36,965 nt of DNA from positions 1 through 36,965 of the forward strand of contig JAJDET010000160.1 of assembly GCA_029259655.1 (NCBI GenBank). Direction: 5' to 3'. Below the pieces are notes generated by a model. It searched no databases and had not been told where the DNA came from. It worked only from the letters and a program-made list of their open reading frames with translations. Positions 1 to 8,612 of this stretch are shown in pieces; position 1 is the stretch's first letter, and each line of letters starts with the position of its first letter. Made by a program: the position numbers and the translations under genes. Source of the DNA: Planctomycetota bacterium. Its GTDB lineage: Bacteria; Planctomycetota; UBA1135; GCA-002686595.

Positions 1-1185
1 GTCCTCGAGGCTGCAGCTCCTCCCCACGAGGCGTCCGCCCGGGCGGACGCGTGCCGCGGCCTCGCGCAGGAGGCGGGACTTGCGCTCGCCGAGCTCGCGC
101 AGGTTCCTCGGTCCGAACCGCCAGCGCGCGGCGGGTCGCGCGCCGAGGGTCCCCGTGTTGGTGCAGGGAGCATCGACGAAGACCAGGTCGAAGGTCCCGG
201 GGGGGAGCGCCGCGGTGCCGTCGGACACGAACGGCTCCACGCGGTCGGAGAGCCCGAGTCGAGCGACGGTCTCCTGGAGCCGCTCGAGTCGCCGCGGGTC
301 ACGATCGACCGCGACCACGTGCGCTCCCGCCCCGGCGTGGACGACCGCTTTGCCTCCGGGAGCGGAACACAGATCGAGTACCCGCTCGCCCTCGGCGGCC
401 CGGCCGAGCTCCGCGGCCGCGAGCGCGGTCTCGCCCTGCACGGTGATGCGACCCTCCGCGAACGGGGCGCTCTCCGTCACGGTGCGCACGTCGCCGCCCG
501 TGGCCACGAGGACGCGCGGGTGCCCGGAGACACGTGTCTCGACGCCGAGCTCGGAGAGCTCCCCGGCGACCTCCGGTGCCTCTCCGCGGACGACGCGCAG
601 GGACAGCGGCGGTTCGGCGAGGAAGGTCTCTCCGAGAGCGAAGGCCCGCTCGTCCCCGAGGCGCTTCCCCCAGCGCTTGGCCAGCGCGCCGGGGATGGAG
701 AGCGCGTCCTCGGCCCAGAGATAGGGGTGCACCACCGGGTCGTGGAAGAGCGGTTCCGGCCACGAGAGGTCCCGCCCGACGAAGTCGCGCCGGGGATCTC
801 CGGTCGTGCCCTGCGTTCGGCGGCGGATGGTCTCGCGCAAGATCGCGTTGACGAGCGTCGCCTTCGAGCCCCCCAGGGTGTGGCGCACGGCGTCGACGGC
901 CTCGGAGACGGCCGCGTGGTCGGGGATCTTGTCGAGGAAGAGGAGCTGAACGAAGGCGAGGTGCAGGTGGGTCGAGAGCTCGGGCTTCGGCTGCCGCCGG
1001 GCGAGGTTCCGGACCAGGGCCCGCAGGGTCCCACGGCGCCGGAGCTCGGTGCCGACGAGCGTTCGCAGGAGCCCGCGGTCACGCGCGTCGAGAGCGTACC
1101 TGCGCGCCTCCTCGTCGACGCCGCGCAGCGGTGCGAGAACACCGGAGCGGAGGAGGTTCCAGGCCGCGATGCGGACGACGCTCAT
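1..1185 (-). CDS. rsmB: 16S rRNA (cytosine-5)-methyltransferase RsmB, 3' end cut by window
   Basis: SAM-dependent methyltransferase that makes m5C967 in 16S rRNA. The frame stays open for 395 codons from ATG 1185 to base 1, so the protein is truncated at its C-terminus by the window edge (family members are about 430-450 aa). The N-terminus is a NusB-like helical domain (DHAAVSEAVDAVR, then KATLVNAILRET). The SAM-binding motif RVLDLCSAPGGKA lies around plus 340-378. The catalytic motif FVDAPCTNTGTLG puts the first cysteine near residue 341, and the second conserved cysteine (RSCSLED) is near residue 391. The start overlaps the fmt stop as TAATG, so the two are translationally coupled, the usual fmt-rsmB order. 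Identity is secure; only the last few dozen residues are missing. Confidence 0.95.
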   Translation of the reverse strand, partial: MSVVRIAAWNLLRSGVLAPLRGVDEEARRYALDARDRGLLRTLVGTELRRRGTLRALVRNLARRQPKPELSTHLHLAFVQLLFLDKIPDHAAVSEAVDAVRHTLGGSKATLVNAILRETIRRRTQGTTGDPRRDFVGRDLSWPEPLFHDPVVHPYLWAEDALSIPGALAKRWGKRLGDERAFALGETFLAEPPLSLRVVRGEAPEVAGELSELGVETRVSGHPRVLVATGGDVRTVTESAPFAEGRITVQGETALAAAELGRAAEGERVLDLCSAPGGKAVVHAGAGAHVVAVDRDPRRLERLQETVARLGLSDRVEPFVSDGTAALPPGTFDLVFVDAPCTNTGTLGARPAARWRFGPRNLRELGERKSRLLREAAARVRPGGRLVGRSCSLED

Positions 1186-2123
1186 TACGAGAACCTCGCG
1201 CCCGCCTCGAGGCTTGCTCCACGAAGGTAGTCCCCGGCCGGCATGGCGCGTTTTCCGGCCGGCTTCACCTCGAGTAGCTCGAGCGTGCCGGTTCCGGTTT
1301 GCACGAGGAGGTCGAGGCCGGCGGCGACGACCGTGCCGGGTTCGACCTTGCCCGGCTCCTCGCGCTCCGGAATCCGGGCGCGAAGAACGAGGAGCTCCTT
1401 CCCGTCAGGAAGCAGGGTCCGCGCCAGGGGCCAGGGGTTCATCGCCCGCACCAGGTTCAGGAGCTCGGAGGAGCTCCGCGTCCAGTCGAGCCGGCTGTCC
1501 TCGACCGTGAGCTTCGAGCAGGTCGTGACCTGCGCAGCGTCCTGGCTCAGGAACACGGCGGTGCCCGAGCTCAGGGCCTCGAGGGCCTGCACGCTGGCCT
1601 CCCCTCCCAGCACGGCGAGGCGCTCCGCGAGCTCTCCCGCCGTCTCGTCCTCACCGACGTCGGTCGAGAGCGCCACGACGACCTCGCCGGCGTCCATCTC
1701 CTTGACGACGCGCTGGATGGTGACACCCGTCACGCGATCTCCGGCGCGGATCGCAGCCTGGATCGGCGAGGCGCCGCGGTGCCGCGGGAGGAGGGAGGGA
1801 TGAACGTTGAGGATCTCGAACGAGGGGATGTCGCGCAGCTCGGCGTCGAGGTACTCACCGTAGGCGCAGACCAGGATCAGCTCGGGCTCGAGGCCGCGCA
1901 GCTCCTCGAGGAACTCCGGTGAGCGCACGGTCTTGGGTTGGGCGACCTCGATCCCGTTCGCGCGAGCGAGGCTCGCGAGCTCGTTCTCGACGGTGCTCCC
2001 GCGCGAGCGACCGCGCGGTCGGTCCGGCGGCGTGATCACGAGGAACGGCCGATAGGGGCTGTCGATGAGCCTCGCGAGGACGGGGTTCGCGAAGGGCGGC
2101 GAGCCGAGAAAGACCAGGCGCAC
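1185..2123 (-). CDS. fmt: Methionyl-tRNA formyltransferase
   Basis: Transfers a formyl group from 10-formyl-THF to initiator Met-tRNA in the cytoplasm. The 312 residues match the usual family length. The N-terminus MRLVFLGSPPFA is the Rossmann-like entry of the formyltransferase domain. The catalytic region reads NVHPSLLPRHRGASPIQ, followed by GVTIQRVVKEMDAGEVV, giving the conserved Asn, His and Asp. The C-terminal OB-like domain follows (LEVKPAGKRAM near the end). The start codon is GTG (cac at 2121-2123 on plus). It lies 21 bases after the thioredoxin stop and its own stop overlaps the rsmB start, so it belongs to the leftward operon starting at the M50 protease gene. Confidence 0.96.
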   Translation of the reverse strand: MRLVFLGSPPFANPVLARLIDSPYRPFLVITPPDRPRGRSRGSTVENELASLARANGIEVAQPKTVRSPEFLEELRGLEPELILVCAYGEYLDAELRDIPSFEILNVHPSLLPRHRGASPIQAAIRAGDRVTGVTIQRVVKEMDAGEVVVALSTDVGEDETAGELAERLAVLGGEASVQALEALSSGTAVFLSQDAAQVTTCSKLTVEDSRLDWTRSSSELLNLVRAMNPWPLARTLLPDGKELLVLRARIPEREEPGKVEPGTVVAAGLDLLVQTGTGTLELLEVKPAGKRAMPAGDYLRGASLEAGARFS

Positions 2124-2144
2124 GCCGGAGAGTCCGCCGTCGCC

Positions 2145-2468
2145 CTACAGGAAGGGCTCGACGTCGGCCTTGAGCTCGTCGTAGATGCGCTGTCCGACGA
2201 TCTGCTTGACGACCTCGCCGCCCTTGATGACCAGGAAGGTCGGGATGGCCGTGATTCCGTAGCGCGCCGGGACCTCCGGGTTGTCCTGGGTGTTGATCTT
2301 GACGACCTTCAGGCGACCGTCGAGCTCCTCGGCGAGCTTGTCGACGAACGGGGACATCGCGCGGCACGGCGCGCACCACTCGGCCCAGAAATCGACCAGG
2401 ACGGGCTGGTCGCTCCCGAGGACGACGGTGTCCCAGAGGCTGTCGGTGACTTCGGCGGCTTGACTCAT
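2145..2468 (-). CDS. trxA: Thioredoxin
   Basis: Small cytoplasmic dithiol reductase of 107 residues, the classical thioredoxin size. The active site reads FWAEWCAPC with cysteines at residues 32 and 35; it is WCAPC rather than the commoner WCGPC. The cis-proline loop is ITAIPTFLVIKGGE, followed by the usual C-terminal helix. I chose ATG 2468 because homology begins just after it. The same frame is open further upstream, but that extension is Arg/Pro-rich and not thioredoxin-like. It sits between scpA and fmt in the leftward gene run. It could serve as a general or dedicated thioredoxin; the sequence does not distinguish these. Confidence 0.93.
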   Translation of the reverse strand: MSQAAEVTDSLWDTVVLGSDQPVLVDFWAEWCAPCRAMSPFVDKLAEELDGRLKVVKINTQDNPEVPARYGITAIPTFLVIKGGEVVKQIVGQRIYDELKADVEPFL

Positions 2469-2559
2469 GGGGCTCTTCTGGGGGCTCGGCGGAGGGAGAG
2501 CGAGACGGCCGGTTCGGGCCTGGGGGATCGAGCAATATGGGCCGCTCCGGCGCCGAGGT

Positions 2560-3444
2560 CTACTTCGAAGGCTCCGAAGGGGCTTCGGCCCCGCTCTGCG
2601 ACGGCTCCGCCCCGGGCGCGTCGACTCCATTCGGGCCTGCGGAGGGCTCGGCGTCCTCGCGCTCGTCCTCGAATCCGGCGCCGGAAATGACGGCGTCGAG
2701 GTCGATCCCTTCGCTCGTGAGCGCGATCTCGATCTCGCCGCCGGGCTCCGGCTGGTCGACGTCGACGACGCCCAGGCGCACGAGCTCGAGCAGGGCGCAG
2801 AACGAGCCGACGACGCTCTCGCGCAGGTCCCCGTCCCCGACGCTGGCGACGATCTCCGACAGGGAGAGGCGCGGCTTCTTCCGGATCGCGCGCACCGTGG
2901 CCTCGACGAAGAAGCGCATCGGCCGCGCGTCCCCGACGACGCGGCGCGGGCGGTCGGCCGCGGTCTCGCGCAGCATGCGCGAATAGGCGCTCCACAGGTC
3001 CCAGATGGACAGCTCGCCGATGTCGAAGGTCGGCTCGTCGCGGTTCAGGAGGAGCTCTCCGCGGAACCCGCGCTCGTGCAGGAAGGAGCGCTCGCGGGCG
3101 AGGTCCTCGAGCTCGCCGGCAGCGCCCTTGAACTTGCGGTACTCGATCAACCTCTCGATCAGCTCGTCGCGCGGATCGAGGTCTTCCTCGAGGTCGACCT
3201 CCTCGGCCGGCAGGAGGGAGCGGCTCTTCAGCGCTATCAGGGTCGCCGACATGACGAGGAAGTCCCCGGCGAGCTCGATGTCGAGCTCCGAGAGCTTCTC
3301 CAGGTAGGCCAGGTAGCCCTCCACGACGCGCCCGATCTCGATCTCGTGGATCTCGACCTCCTGCTCGCGCACGAGGTGCAGGAGCAGGTCCATCGGCCCC
3401 TGGAAGACCTGGTCGAGGCGGACGGTGTAGTCGGCGCTCACCAC
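2560..3444 (-). CDS. scpA: Segregation and condensation protein ScpA
   Basis: Kleisin subunit of the bacterial SMC condensin complex; it bridges SMC heads with ScpB. The N-terminal kleisin signature is clear (VFQGPMDLLLHLVREQEVEIHEIEI), with the LKSRSLLP segment about 75-80 residues in. The C-terminal winged-helix region (PRLSLSEIVASVGDG) is followed by an Ala/Ser/Glu-rich tail of about 35 residues. The annotated start is GTG 3444; the next codon is also GTG (3441) and overlaps the TGA of the upstream protease gene as GTGA, so either may be used. No scpB is next to it, which is less usual. ScpA being near the replication-segregation block fits its role. Confidence 0.95.
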   Translation of the reverse strand: MVSADYTVRLDQVFQGPMDLLLHLVREQEVEIHEIEIGRVVEGYLAYLEKLSELDIELAGDFLVMSATLIALKSRSLLPAEEVDLEEDLDPRDELIERLIEYRKFKGAAGELEDLARERSFLHERGFRGELLLNRDEPTFDIGELSIWDLWSAYSRMLRETAADRPRRVVGDARPMRFFVEATVRAIRKKPRLSLSEIVASVGDGDLRESVVGSFCALLELVRLGVVDVDQPEPGGEIEIALTSEGIDLDAVISGAGFEDEREDAEPSAGPNGVDAPGAEPSQSGAEAPSEPSK

Positions 3445-4118
3445 AGGCCTCCGAGGGACACGATGAAGTTGACCGCGATCATCATCCCGTCCATCGCTCC
3501 GCCGATGACGCGGCGAAGCGGACCGAACCAGAGGAGCGCAAAGACGATGACGATTCCGAATCTCTCCAGTCGGGCGTAGGCGGGGCGCAGGTCGTCAGGG
3601 AGGAGCCAGGCCATGACCCGCGATCCGTCGAGGGGGGGAATCGGGATCAGGTTGAAAGCGGCCAGCAAGAGGTTGTAGAGCGTCGTCAAGTACAGGACGG
3701 CCGGCAGCACCTGGTTCTCGTAGCCCTGGCGGACCATGAACGGGCTCATGCCGAAGGTGTCGACGGCCAGGCGATACCCGAGAAAAAAGACGCAGGCCAG
3801 GAGGAAGTTCGACACCGGTCCGGCGAGCGCGACCAGGCTCATGTCGCGCCAGGGGTGGCGCAGCCGGTGGAAAGCGACGGGGACCGGCTTCGCCCCTCCG
3901 AAAATCCAACCCGTCGTCACATAGAGCAGGACCGGCAGGACCAGGGTCATGATCGGGTCGATGTGCGGGATCGGATTCAGGGTGAGCCGGCCGAGGTCCC
4001 GGCCGGTCGAATCTCCGCACTTCAGAGCCACCCAGGCGTGGGCCGCCTCGTGGATGCCCAGGGAGACGACGAGCAGGGCGATCACGGGCGCGATGACGAT
4101 GGGCGGTAAATCGAACAT
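3438..4118 (-). CDS. Site-2-type zinc metalloprotease, M50 family, membrane
   Basis: Integral membrane protein of 226 residues. The zinc-binding motif is HEAAH (His23, Glu24, His27) in the first hydrophobic segment. The third ligand region near the C-terminus reads LIPIPPLDGSRVM, typical of the compact S2P/FtsH-independent M50 subgroup found beside scpA in many bacteria. I count four to six membrane segments (for example IAPVIALLVVSLGI, MTLVLPVLLYVTT, VALAGPVSNFLLACVFFLG). Start ATG 4118 is chosen because the frame upstream is Arg-rich and lacks homology. It is the first gene of the leftward operon, with a -10-like TATAAG upstream. The natural substrate is unknown. Confidence 0.9.
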   Translation of the reverse strand: MFDLPPIVIAPVIALLVVSLGIHEAAHAWVALKCGDSTGRDLGRLTLNPIPHIDPIMTLVLPVLLYVTTGWIFGGAKPVPVAFHRLRHPWRDMSLVALAGPVSNFLLACVFFLGYRLAVDTFGMSPFMVRQGYENQVLPAVLYLTTLYNLLLAAFNLIPIPPLDGSRVMAWLLPDDLRPAYARLERFGIVIVFALLWFGPLRRVIGGAMDGMMIAVNFIVSLGGLW

Positions 4119-4148
4119 TCTCGGTGGGAAACTACCCGATTGCGCGGA

Positions 4149-4154
4149 CTTATA
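4149..4154 (-). promoter_or_regulatory. Putative -10 box for the M50-scpA-trxA-fmt-rsmB operon
   Basis: On the minus strand the hexamer TATAAG (one mismatch to TATAAT) lies 30 bases before ATG 4118, in the 137-bp divergent gap shared with kdsD. No good -35 hexamer sits 16-18 bases upstream, so support rests on the -10 match and position alone. Confidence 0.4.
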
Positions 4155-4220
4155 GCACAACCCCGGGAGGCCCTCCGAGGCCCCGCAGGGGTCGAACGGA
4201 TGGCCCCGCGCCGCGCCCGG

Positions 4221-4226
4221 TACAAT
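4221..4226 (+). promoter_or_regulatory. Putative -10 box for kdsD
   Basis: TACAAT, followed by CC, lies 29 bases before the GTG start of kdsD. The same TACAATCC octamer occurs just before tatA at 10986. No recognisable -35 is present. Confidence 0.45.
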
Positions 4227-4255
4227 CCCCGGTTCCCCACCCCGCATCGGAACCC

Positions 4256-5269
4256 GTGTCCACCCTACGACCGAAAGAGCGCGAGGAGCTCGCCGCCGAA
4301 CCCTCGCGGCGCGAGCTGGCCGCCGAAGTGATCCGGCTCGAGGCGCGCACCATCGCACGCCTCGAGGAGCGCCTCGGGCCCTCCTTCGACGACGCCGTCG
4401 AGCGCGTCCTCGGCTGCGAGGGGATGGTCGTCGTGACCGGCATGGGCAAGGCGGGCCTGATCGGCGCGAAGATCTCGGCCACACTGGCCTCGACCGGGAC
4501 GCCCTCGCTCTCCCTGCACCCGTCCGAGGCGCTCCACGGGGATCTCGGGCGTATCCGCAAGAACGACGTCCTGATCGCGATCTCGAACTCCGGAGAGACG
4601 GCCGAGATCAAGGCCCTCATCCCGGCGGCGCGCAAGATCGGCGCCGGGGTCATCGCCCTCACGGGCAACGGGACGTCGACCCTGGGTCGGCTCTCCGACT
4701 GCGTGCTCGACATCGGCCGCGTGGACGAGGCCTGTCCGATGGGGCTCGCGCCGACGGCCAGCACCTCGGCCATGCTCGCGCTCGGAGACGCGCTGGCGAT
4801 CGTCGTTCAGGGCGAGCGGGGCTTCTCGCGCGAGGAGTACGCCCTCTACCATCCGGCAGGCGCCCTGGGACGCCGGCTCATGAAGGTGCACGAGATCATG
4901 CGGCAGGGCGACGAGCTCCCGCTGGTCCAGAGCGGAACGGCCCTCGTGAAGACGCTGGAGACGATGACCAGAACACCGGGCCGGCCGGGGGCCGCGCTCG
5001 TGGTCGACGGCGACGGGAAGCTCGTCGGGATCTTCACCGACGGCGATCTCCGGCGTGTTCTGCAGACGGGCGAGGTCCCGAGGGGCCATCCCGTGGACGA
5101 GTTCATGGGCCGCGATCCGAAGTCCATCGGTCCCGACCAGCTCGTCGACGAGGCCGAGCACGTCCTGCGCGAGTTCAAGATCGACCAGATCCCCGTGCTC
5201 GACCTGGACCGCCGCCCCGTGGGCCTGCTCGACATCCAGGACATCCTGGACGTCTCGGCGGGCGGCTGA
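4256..5269 (+). CDS. kdsD: Arabinose-5-phosphate isomerase KdsD/KpsF
   Basis: Interconverts ribulose-5-P and arabinose-5-P, the first step of KDO synthesis. An SIS domain covers the first two thirds (VVVTGMGKAGLIGAKIS, AISNSGETAEIKAL, then STSAMLALGDALA), and two CBS domains form the C-terminus (VVDGDGKLVGIFTDGDLRR; DQIPVLDLDRRPVGLLDIQD). This is the standard architecture and length (337 aa). GTG 4256 is chosen because the open frame before it is Pro/Arg-rich and a -10-like TACAAT ends 29 bases upstream inside it. It is followed 65 bases later by kdsC and then the LPS transport genes, so it belongs to the KDO/LPS cluster. The GTG start is inferred. Confidence 0.94.
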   Translation: MSTLRPKEREELAAEPSRRELAAEVIRLEARTIARLEERLGPSFDDAVERVLGCEGMVVVTGMGKAGLIGAKISATLASTGTPSLSLHPSEALHGDLGRIRKNDVLIAISNSGETAEIKALIPAARKIGAGVIALTGNGTSTLGRLSDCVLDIGRVDEACPMGLAPTASTSAMLALGDALAIVVQGERGFSREEYALYHPAGALGRRLMKVHEIMRQGDELPLVQSGTALVKTLETMTRTPGRPGAALVVDGDGKLVGIFTDGDLRRVLQTGEVPRGHPVDEFMGRDPKSIGPDQLVDEAEHVLREFKIDQIPVLDLDRRPVGLLDIQDILDVSAGG

Positions 5270-5322
5270 ACGCGAGCCGGAACTACCGGCTCGACACGTT
5301 CGGGATCGCAGCCGGGAATCCG

Positions 5323-5328
5323 TATCCT
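5323..5328 (+). promoter_or_regulatory. Putative -10 box of a leaderless kdsC transcript
   Basis: TATCCT ends 6 bases before ATG 5335 and no Shine-Dalgarno sequence fits in between. A transcript starting about 7 bases after this box would begin at the start codon. A weak TTCGGG at 5299-5304 (18-base spacer) could be the -35. Confidence 0.35.
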
Positions 5329-5334
5329 CGGGCC

Positions 5335-5868
5335 ATGGCCACGCTCGAGCCCGATCTCGAGGAGCTCCTCGCGCGCGTCCGTTTGATCGCTCTGGACGTC
5401 GACGGTGTCTTGACCGACGGCCGGGTGATCTACGGAGAGGACGACGAGGTGCAGCGATTCGACGTGCAGGACGGCCAGGGACTGGCCTGGCTGCGCGAGT
5501 GCGGGATCGTGGTCACGTGGATCAGCGGGCGGGGGTGCAACGCGACGCGCCGGAGGGCCGAGGAGCTCGGAATCGCCGAGCTGCACCTGGGTTCCGGCCC
5601 GAAGAACGAGGTCCTCGCCGATGTCCAGAAACGCGTCGGCGTGAGCATCGAAGAGACCGCCGCCATGGGAGACGATCTTCCGGACTTGCGCCTCGCAGAG
5701 CGCGCCGCGGTGTTCTGCGCGCCGGCCAACGCGCGCCCCGAGGTGCGCGCCCGTGCGCACCTCGTGACCGAGGCCAGCGGCGGTCGCGGGGCGGTGCGCG
5801 AGCTCACCGAGCACGTCCTGCGAGCGCGCGGAGAGCTCGAGGACCTGCTCGCGCGGTACGGTCCATGA
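5335..5868 (+). CDS. kdsC: KDO 8-phosphate phosphatase KdsC (HAD superfamily)
   Basis: Hydrolyses 3-deoxy-manno-octulosonate 8-phosphate to KDO. It is 177 residues, the normal length for this capless HAD tetramer. HAD motif I is ALDVDGVLTDG (nucleophile Asp21, Asp23), motif II is WISGRG, the motif III Lys lies in GSGPKNEVL, and motif IV is MGDDLPDL. It follows kdsD, and its TGA overlaps the ATG of the LptC/LptA-like gene by 4 bases (ATGA), so the two are translationally coupled. KdsD and KdsC together imply that the cell makes KDO-containing LPS; kdsA and kdsB are not in this window. Confidence 0.96.
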   Translation: MATLEPDLEELLARVRLIALDVDGVLTDGRVIYGEDDEVQRFDVQDGQGLAWLRECGIVVTWISGRGCNATRRRAEELGIAELHLGSGPKNEVLADVQKRVGVSIEETAAMGDDLPDLRLAERAAVFCAPANARPEVRARAHLVTEASGGRGAVRELTEHVLRARGELEDLLARYGP

Positions 5869-8612
5869 AGAAGGCCCTGCTGTTCCTGCTCCTCTTCGCA
5901 GCGGGCATCTCCATCCTGCGCTGGATCGAGGAGCCGGTGAAGCTCGACCCGGCGTCGCCGCCGAACGTGCGATCCGAACCCTTCGCTCCGCCCGACACGG
6001 TCGCCGCCCGCGAAGTTCAGGAGACCGGCAACGCGGGGAACCTCTCCTTCAGCGGCAAGTTCGCGTACACGCAGAACGAAGGCGGCCGGAAGGTGTACGA
6101 CCTCGTGGCCGCGGGCTCGCGCACCGTCGGCGACCTGGTGGAGCTCGACGATCTGACGGGGCGCGTGTACGACCGGGAGACGGGCGAGATGGTCCTGAGC
6201 ATTCGCGCCGCCGGCGGCAGCGCGAAGCTCGTCCAGGAGAAGGACACGAAGCTCGGCGAGTTCCACGTCAGCCTGGACAAGGCCATCGACCTGCGCGACG
6301 TCGAGGCGACCCTCTTGCGCGACGCCCCGATCGTGCCGCTGACGCTCTCCGCGCCGGACCTCGTCGGGCGCCTGGACGAAGGTCACTTCCACACGGGAGG
6401 ACGCGTCACGATCTCGGGTACGGGGATCTCCGCATCCGGCACGGGGTTCGAGTTCTTCGTCGACCGGGGCATCCTGCGCTTCCTCTCGGACGGAAACGCG
6501 ACGGTCGAGGTCGAGGCGGGACGCAACGCTTCGCTCGATTGCCGTGGCGGGCTCTCGATCGAGAGCCCGCCTGAGGGAGCGCGCGAGATCACACTCGACG
6601 CGCACGAGGACGCCAGCGTCAAGCTCGCCGGTCGAGAGGACCTCGAGCTCCACGCGCAGCACATCCGCGTGTCGGGACGCCCGCGCAGCGGCGGATCGGA
6701 GCCGTTCGGCTTCGACCGCATCGAGGCAACCGAGGAAGTGCGGCTCGTGACGCCGACGAGCGAGTTCACCTCCAACCGCGCGGAGATCGAGCTCGAGGGT
6801 TCGGCAACGCGCTTCGTCGCGCTGCTCATCGGCGACCCGAAGGGGCGCCTGGTCTTCAGCTCTGACGCCGGCGCGGCCCTGCCCGTACTGGACGACGCCT
6901 TCTCGGTGTCGTTCCGCGGCGAGGGGCCGCTCGAGGTCACGCGCTCGGACGCGGTCGAGTTCCACCTTCCGGGCCCGGCGGCGCTGGACTGGAAGGGTGC
7001 CCGCCTGACGGCCCGCGACTCGCTCACAGGGAGCTTCGGGCCCGTCGCCGACGACGCGCTCTTCGTCGCACTCGGCGGAGTCGAGATCGTTCGCCCCGAC
7101 GGCTCGCTCGAGACGGAGGAGTTTCGGCTGCGGCACGAGCGACCGCTCACGGGCGAGAGCCGCGTGAGCGCATCCGCCACCGGCCCCTCTCGCCTGATCG
7201 GCGAGGCGGACGCGGAGCACGACTTCGTCCTACTGACGGGTGAACGCATCGACTTCGCACTGGAAGGCGAGGTCTGGCGCGTGCCGCGGGCCCTGGGTGT
7301 CGACCTGTCCGTCGAGGGACCGCGCGGGTTCGTTGCGCGCGCCGCGGAGGTCTCGGAGATGTCCATCGACCCGCTGGGCCTCGAAGCCCACGGCAGCATC
7401 GCGCTCGACTCCGAGGAGGGGACTCTGCGCGGGTCGCGGCTCTCGCTGCGCGGTCCCGAGCACATGATCGTCGAGGGCGCGCCGGGCGAACCCGTGACCT
7501 TCCGGTGGCAGCGCGTCGAGGGCGTGGCCGAACGCGTGGAGCGCTCGGAGAACCTCCTGATCGCGGAAGGTGTCGAGCGAGCCTCGCTCGCATACCAGGG
7601 CGACGCGCACGAGATCTCCTGTCGCCGCTTGCTCGTCGCGGAGGAGACTGTCGAGACCGCAGACGGCGAGCTCGTGGAGACGGTCCGTTTCACGGCGCGC
7701 GACGACGTCCAGGTGCGCACGCAACGCGAGACGGACGCGCTCTCCCTCGACTGCGACGAGATCGAGGGTTCGCTCGAACGTCACGAGCGGGGCGGGGAAT
7801 TCCTGTGGTCGGGATCGACGCTGACGGCGACCGGCAACGTGGGCGGGCGCTACTCGCACGCCGGAACCAACTTCGAGCTGACCTCGGAGAGGCTGGTGGT
7901 CGAGCGCACGGACCGCGGCACGGAGGAGCTCTCCTCCGCGCGCCTCGTCGCACAGGGCAAAGTGATCATGGACTCGCGCGGGGAGGTTCAGATCCACGGG
8001 GAGGGCGACGAGCTCGAGGTCGACAAGCTCGGGCGCGGCCGGCTCACAGCCCTGGGAGACGGACGCGTGACGGCCGTGGGCGTGTTCCCGGGCAAGAACC
8101 ACCCCTTCTCGATGACCGGGCGCTGGGTCCAGTTCAGCGACACGTTCCTCGCAGCGGCCGAACCCGAAGTCGACTTCTGGCTGACGGAGGGCGAGACCGC
8201 CAGGAAAGAGTCGCTGCACGTGCGCGGCAAGGCCGAGCGTCTCGAGGCCGACCGGGAAGGCGTCTCCTTCGTGGGGAGGGTCCGGCTCGAGAACGTCGAG
8301 AGCGGACCGCAGAGCTGGGTCCTCTCCGCGGAGAGCGCGCGGATGGAGGCGCGGCGCGCCGCGGGCAACAATCTCCTGGCCGGGCTGCGTGCCGACGGGG
8401 ACGTGGCGTTCCGGCTCGGGACCTCGCTCGTCGCTTACGGCGACGAGTTCTCGGTACGCGCCGAGCAGCGCCGGATCCGCGTGGTCGGCAGCCCCGCGCG
8501 CTTGTTCCACCAGGGCATGGTCTGGACGGGCGAGGAATTCGAGTACGACCTCGTCGTTCACGTCTTGACGGCCAAGAACTTCGAGGTCGGGCCCCGCCGC
8601 GAGGACCCGTGA
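5865..8612 (+). CDS. Large LptC/LptA-like (OstA-domain) LPS-export periplasmic protein
   Basis: Likely membrane-anchored periplasmic bridge component of the Lpt LPS-export machine. The N-terminus MKKALLFLLLFAAGISILRW is a single signal anchor, as in LptC. The first 200 or so residues resemble LptC (SFSGKFAYTQNEGGRKVYDL). The rest is a long series of beta-rich, OstA/LptA-like segments with recurring patterns such as FTSNRAEIELEG, LSLDCDEIEGSLE, FELTSERLVVER and IHGEGDELEVDK. At 915 residues it is far longer than LptC (about 190) or LptA (about 180). ATG 5865 overlaps the kdsC stop, and its own TGA overlaps the lptD GTG. No separate lptA or lptB is present here, so a fused LptC-LptA function is inferred. 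Confidence 0.78.
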   Translation: MKKALLFLLLFAAGISILRWIEEPVKLDPASPPNVRSEPFAPPDTVAAREVQETGNAGNLSFSGKFAYTQNEGGRKVYDLVAAGSRTVGDLVELDDLTGRVYDRETGEMVLSIRAAGGSAKLVQEKDTKLGEFHVSLDKAIDLRDVEATLLRDAPIVPLTLSAPDLVGRLDEGHFHTGGRVTISGTGISASGTGFEFFVDRGILRFLSDGNATVEVEAGRNASLDCRGGLSIESPPEGAREITLDAHEDASVKLAGREDLELHAQHIRVSGRPRSGGSEPFGFDRIEATEEVRLVTPTSEFTSNRAEIELEGSATRFVALLIGDPKGRLVFSSDAGAALPVLDDAFSVSFRGEGPLEVTRSDAVEFHLPGPAALDWKGARLTARDSLTGSFGPVADDALFVALGGVEIVRPDGSLETEEFRLRHERPLTGESRVSASATGPSRLIGEADAEHDFVLLTGERIDFALEGEVWRVPRALGVDLSVEGPRGFVARAAEVSEMSIDPLGLEAHGSIALDSEEGTLRGSRLSLRGPEHMIVEGAPGEPVTFRWQRVEGVAERVERSENLLIAEGVERASLAYQGDAHEISCRRLLVAEETVETADGELVETVRFTARDDVQVRTQRETDALSLDCDEIEGSLERHERGGEFLWSGSTLTATGNVGGRYSHAGTNFELTSERLVVERTDRGTEELSSARLVAQGKVIMDSRGEVQIHGEGDELEVDKLGRGRLTALGDGRVTAVGVFPGKNHPFSMTGRWVQFSDTFLAAAEPEVDFWLTEGETARKESLHVRGKAERLEADREGVSFVGRVRLENVESGPQSWVLSAESARMEARRAAGNNLLAGLRADGDVAFRLGTSLVAYGDEFSVRAEQRRIRVVGSPARLFHQGMVWTGEEFEYDLVVHVLTAKNFEVGPRREDP

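Noticed and set aside
319-1230. Long open frame on the plus strand opposite rsmB
   Set aside because: It is a GC-driven mirror of rsmB codons, has no recognised motif and lies fully on the opposite strand of a clear RsmB with SAM and catalytic motifs.
5430-7220. 596-codon open frame antisense to the LptC/LptA-like gene
   Set aside because: Same GC effect; it runs through kdsC and its neighbour on the opposite strand and matches nothing.
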